From positions 43,085-50,281 of the forward strand of contig DFSH01000031.1 of the NCBI GenBank assembly GCA_002378565.1: DNA of 7,197 nt, written 5' to 3'. This DNA comes from Flavobacteriales bacterium UBA3442 (GTDB lineage: Bacteria > Bacteroidota > Bacteroidia > Flavobacteriales > Schleiferiaceae). The notes beneath the pieces are model-generated. The model did not search any database. It was not told the origin of the DNA and worked only from the letters and a program-made list of their open reading frames with translations. Shown in pieces: positions 6,387 through 7,197 of the stretch. The translations under genes and the position numbers were made by a program. Numbering within the stretch: position 1 is the first letter of the stretch; each line of letters opens with the position of its first letter.

Positions 6387-6390
6387 GGGC

Positions 6391-7167
6391 ATGCCAATCT
6401 CAAAGTCCTTTGTGCTGCCCGAGGGCAAGGCCATCTATTTTGCCAGCGACCTGCACCTTGGGGCGCCAGACGCGCCCACGAGCAAGCAGAGGGAGCAGCG
6501 ATTTTGTGCCTGGCTGGAGAGCATCGCTGCGGATGCCACGGCCTTGTATTTGGTTGGCGATGTTTTTGACTTTTGGTTTGAGTACCGTCATGCGGTCCCT
6601 AAGGGGTATGTGCGTTTGTTAGGTCAATTGGCAGCGCTGTCGGATCAAGGTGTGCAGCTGCACGTCTTCACGGGCAACCATGACTTGTGGATGGCTGACT
6701 ACCTGGCCAAGGAGTTGGGGGCAGTGATACATCACGGGCCAGTAGTCCACCAATGGAATCAGCAACGGATTTATATTGCTCATGGCGACGGGTTGGGCCC
6801 TGGTGACCGAACCTACAAAGCCCTGAAGCGGGCCTTCACCAACCCATTGCTTCGTTGGTTGTTTCGTTGGATCCATCCAGATATTGGCATTCCTTTTGCG
6901 AGTCGTTGGTCCCGATCCAGCCGCAAGCGAAGTGGGCATTTAGACAACCGATTCATGCCAGTGAACCAGGAGCCTTTGTTTGTCCACAGTGCGGCCATTC
7001 ATGGAGCCACTCAGGCAGATGTCTACGTTTATGGCCACCGCCACAAGCCCATGGAGTCTCAATCAGAAGGCTGGCATTTTGTCAACCTTGGGGACTGGCT
7101 TTGCCACGACAGCTATGGTCGCCTAGACAAGGATGGCATGGTTTTGACCATGCCCGACAAGGCATAA
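6391..7167 (+). CDS. lpxH: UDP-2,3-diacylglucosamine diphosphatase (LpxH)
   Basis: A peripheral inner-membrane metallophosphoesterase of 258 aa. LpxH hydrolyses UDP-2,3-diacylglucosamine to lipid X and UMP, the fourth step of the Raetz lipid A pathway. The five metallophosphoesterase motifs are intact: SDLHLG (D20, H22), GDVFDFWFE (D57, with D60), GNHD (N96, H97), AHGDG (H131) and YGHRHKP (H216, H218), providing the two-metal (typically manganese) site. The insertion around residues 140-195, with hydrophobic and Arg-rich segments (LLRWLFRWIHPD, SRWSRSSRKRSG), fits the membrane-binding helical lid of LpxH. Length is slightly above the E. coli enzyme, from an N-terminal extension of about 12 residues. 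ATG 6391 is chosen because an in-frame ATG at 6361 would place the promoter element inside the coding region. The neighbouring genes are not lipid A genes, so the assignment rests on the protein motifs alone. Confidence 0.9.
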   Translation: MPISKSFVLPEGKAIYFASDLHLGAPDAPTSKQREQRFCAWLESIAADATALYLVGDVFDFWFEYRHAVPKGYVRLLGQLAALSDQGVQLHVFTGNHDLWMADYLAKELGAVIHHGPVVHQWNQQRIYIAHGDGLGPGDRTYKALKRAFTNPLLRWLFRWIHPDIGIPFASRWSRSSRKRSGHLDNRFMPVNQEPLFVHSAAIHGATQADVYVYGHRHKPMESQSEGWHFVNLGDWLCHDSYGRLDKDGMVLTMPDKA

Positions 7168-7191
7168 AAAAACCCGACCAAAGGCCGGGTT
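7166..7191 (-). terminator. intrinsic terminator, strongest for minus-strand transcription
   Basis: AACCCGACC (7171-7179) pairs with GGCCGGGTT (7183-7191), with one A-C mismatch and a 3-base AAA loop. Seven A's at 7166-7172 give a T-run on the minus strand directly after the stem, while on the plus strand the bases after the stem (GATGGT) are not T-rich. It therefore suits a minus-strand gene arriving from beyond the right edge, and could partly serve lpxH, whose stop codon overlaps the A-run. Confidence 0.8.
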
Positions 7192-7197
7192 GATGGT

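Noticed and set aside
6361..6390. Extended lpxH start at ATG 6361 (MPVVMAYLWG)
   Set aside because: The extra ten residues would be encoded across the -7 element TATCTTTG and have no counterpart in the known LpxH fold.
6855..7193. 112-codon open frame overlapping the lpxH 3' half
   Set aside because: It is in another frame over conserved LpxH motifs, shows Cys/His/Trp-rich low-sense composition, and runs through the terminator hairpin.
1..7197. Mobile element, CRISPR array, defence island or novel multi-gene system
   Set aside because: All genes belong to known housekeeping or envelope families, with no transposase, integrase, phage, spacer-repeat or toxin-antitoxin signature on either strand.

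Overview
This window looks like an ordinary, compact piece of a Bacteroidota chromosome, most likely a marine or freshwater Flavobacteriia-type lineage with close to 50% GC. Four things point there. The promoter element TAnnTTTG (the Bacteroidota -7 consensus) appears perfectly four times, each just upstream of a gene. Shine-Dalgarno sequences are essentially absent. The TonB-dependent receptor, RseP-type protease and LpxH proteins read like Bacteroidota versions. A tRNA with an Asn-type acceptor stem lies at the left edge. The organism assignment is inferred from these features and not from any database search.

Layout from left to right: the 5' end of a tRNA gene on the minus strand (positions 1-19, probably tRNA-Asn) runs off the left edge. 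Diverging from it is a two-gene plus-strand operon: a PfkB-family sugar/nucleoside kinase and, 3 bases later, an Hsp15-like S4-domain RNA-binding protein. A 188-base intergenic region with a perfect 19-bp tandem repeat then leads to a large TonB-dependent outer-membrane receptor (827 aa), which ends in a textbook intrinsic terminator. That terminator runs almost directly into the promoter of an RseP/S2P site-2 protease. The protease gene meets a minus-strand ZIP-family metal transporter stop codon to stop codon, with no base between them. The transporter shares an 85-base divergent promoter region with lpxH, a lipid A biosynthesis hydrolase. The window closes with a hairpin whose T-run lies on the minus strand, so an unseen gene probably converges on lpxH from the right.

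Functionally this is mostly cell-envelope and metal housekeeping: outer-membrane uptake (TonB receptor), envelope stress proteolysis (RseP), divalent metal transport (ZIP), lipid A synthesis (LpxH, itself a metalloenzyme) and ribosome rescue (Hsp15). I see no mobile element, CRISPR array, phage gene, toxin-antitoxin pair or defence cassette, and I do not think the window holds a new system. The points most worth a second look are regulatory: start codons placed so close to the -7 element that rseP and lpxH are probably transcribed leaderless, the 19-bp tandem repeat before the receptor gene, and the zero-spacing convergent stop codons.
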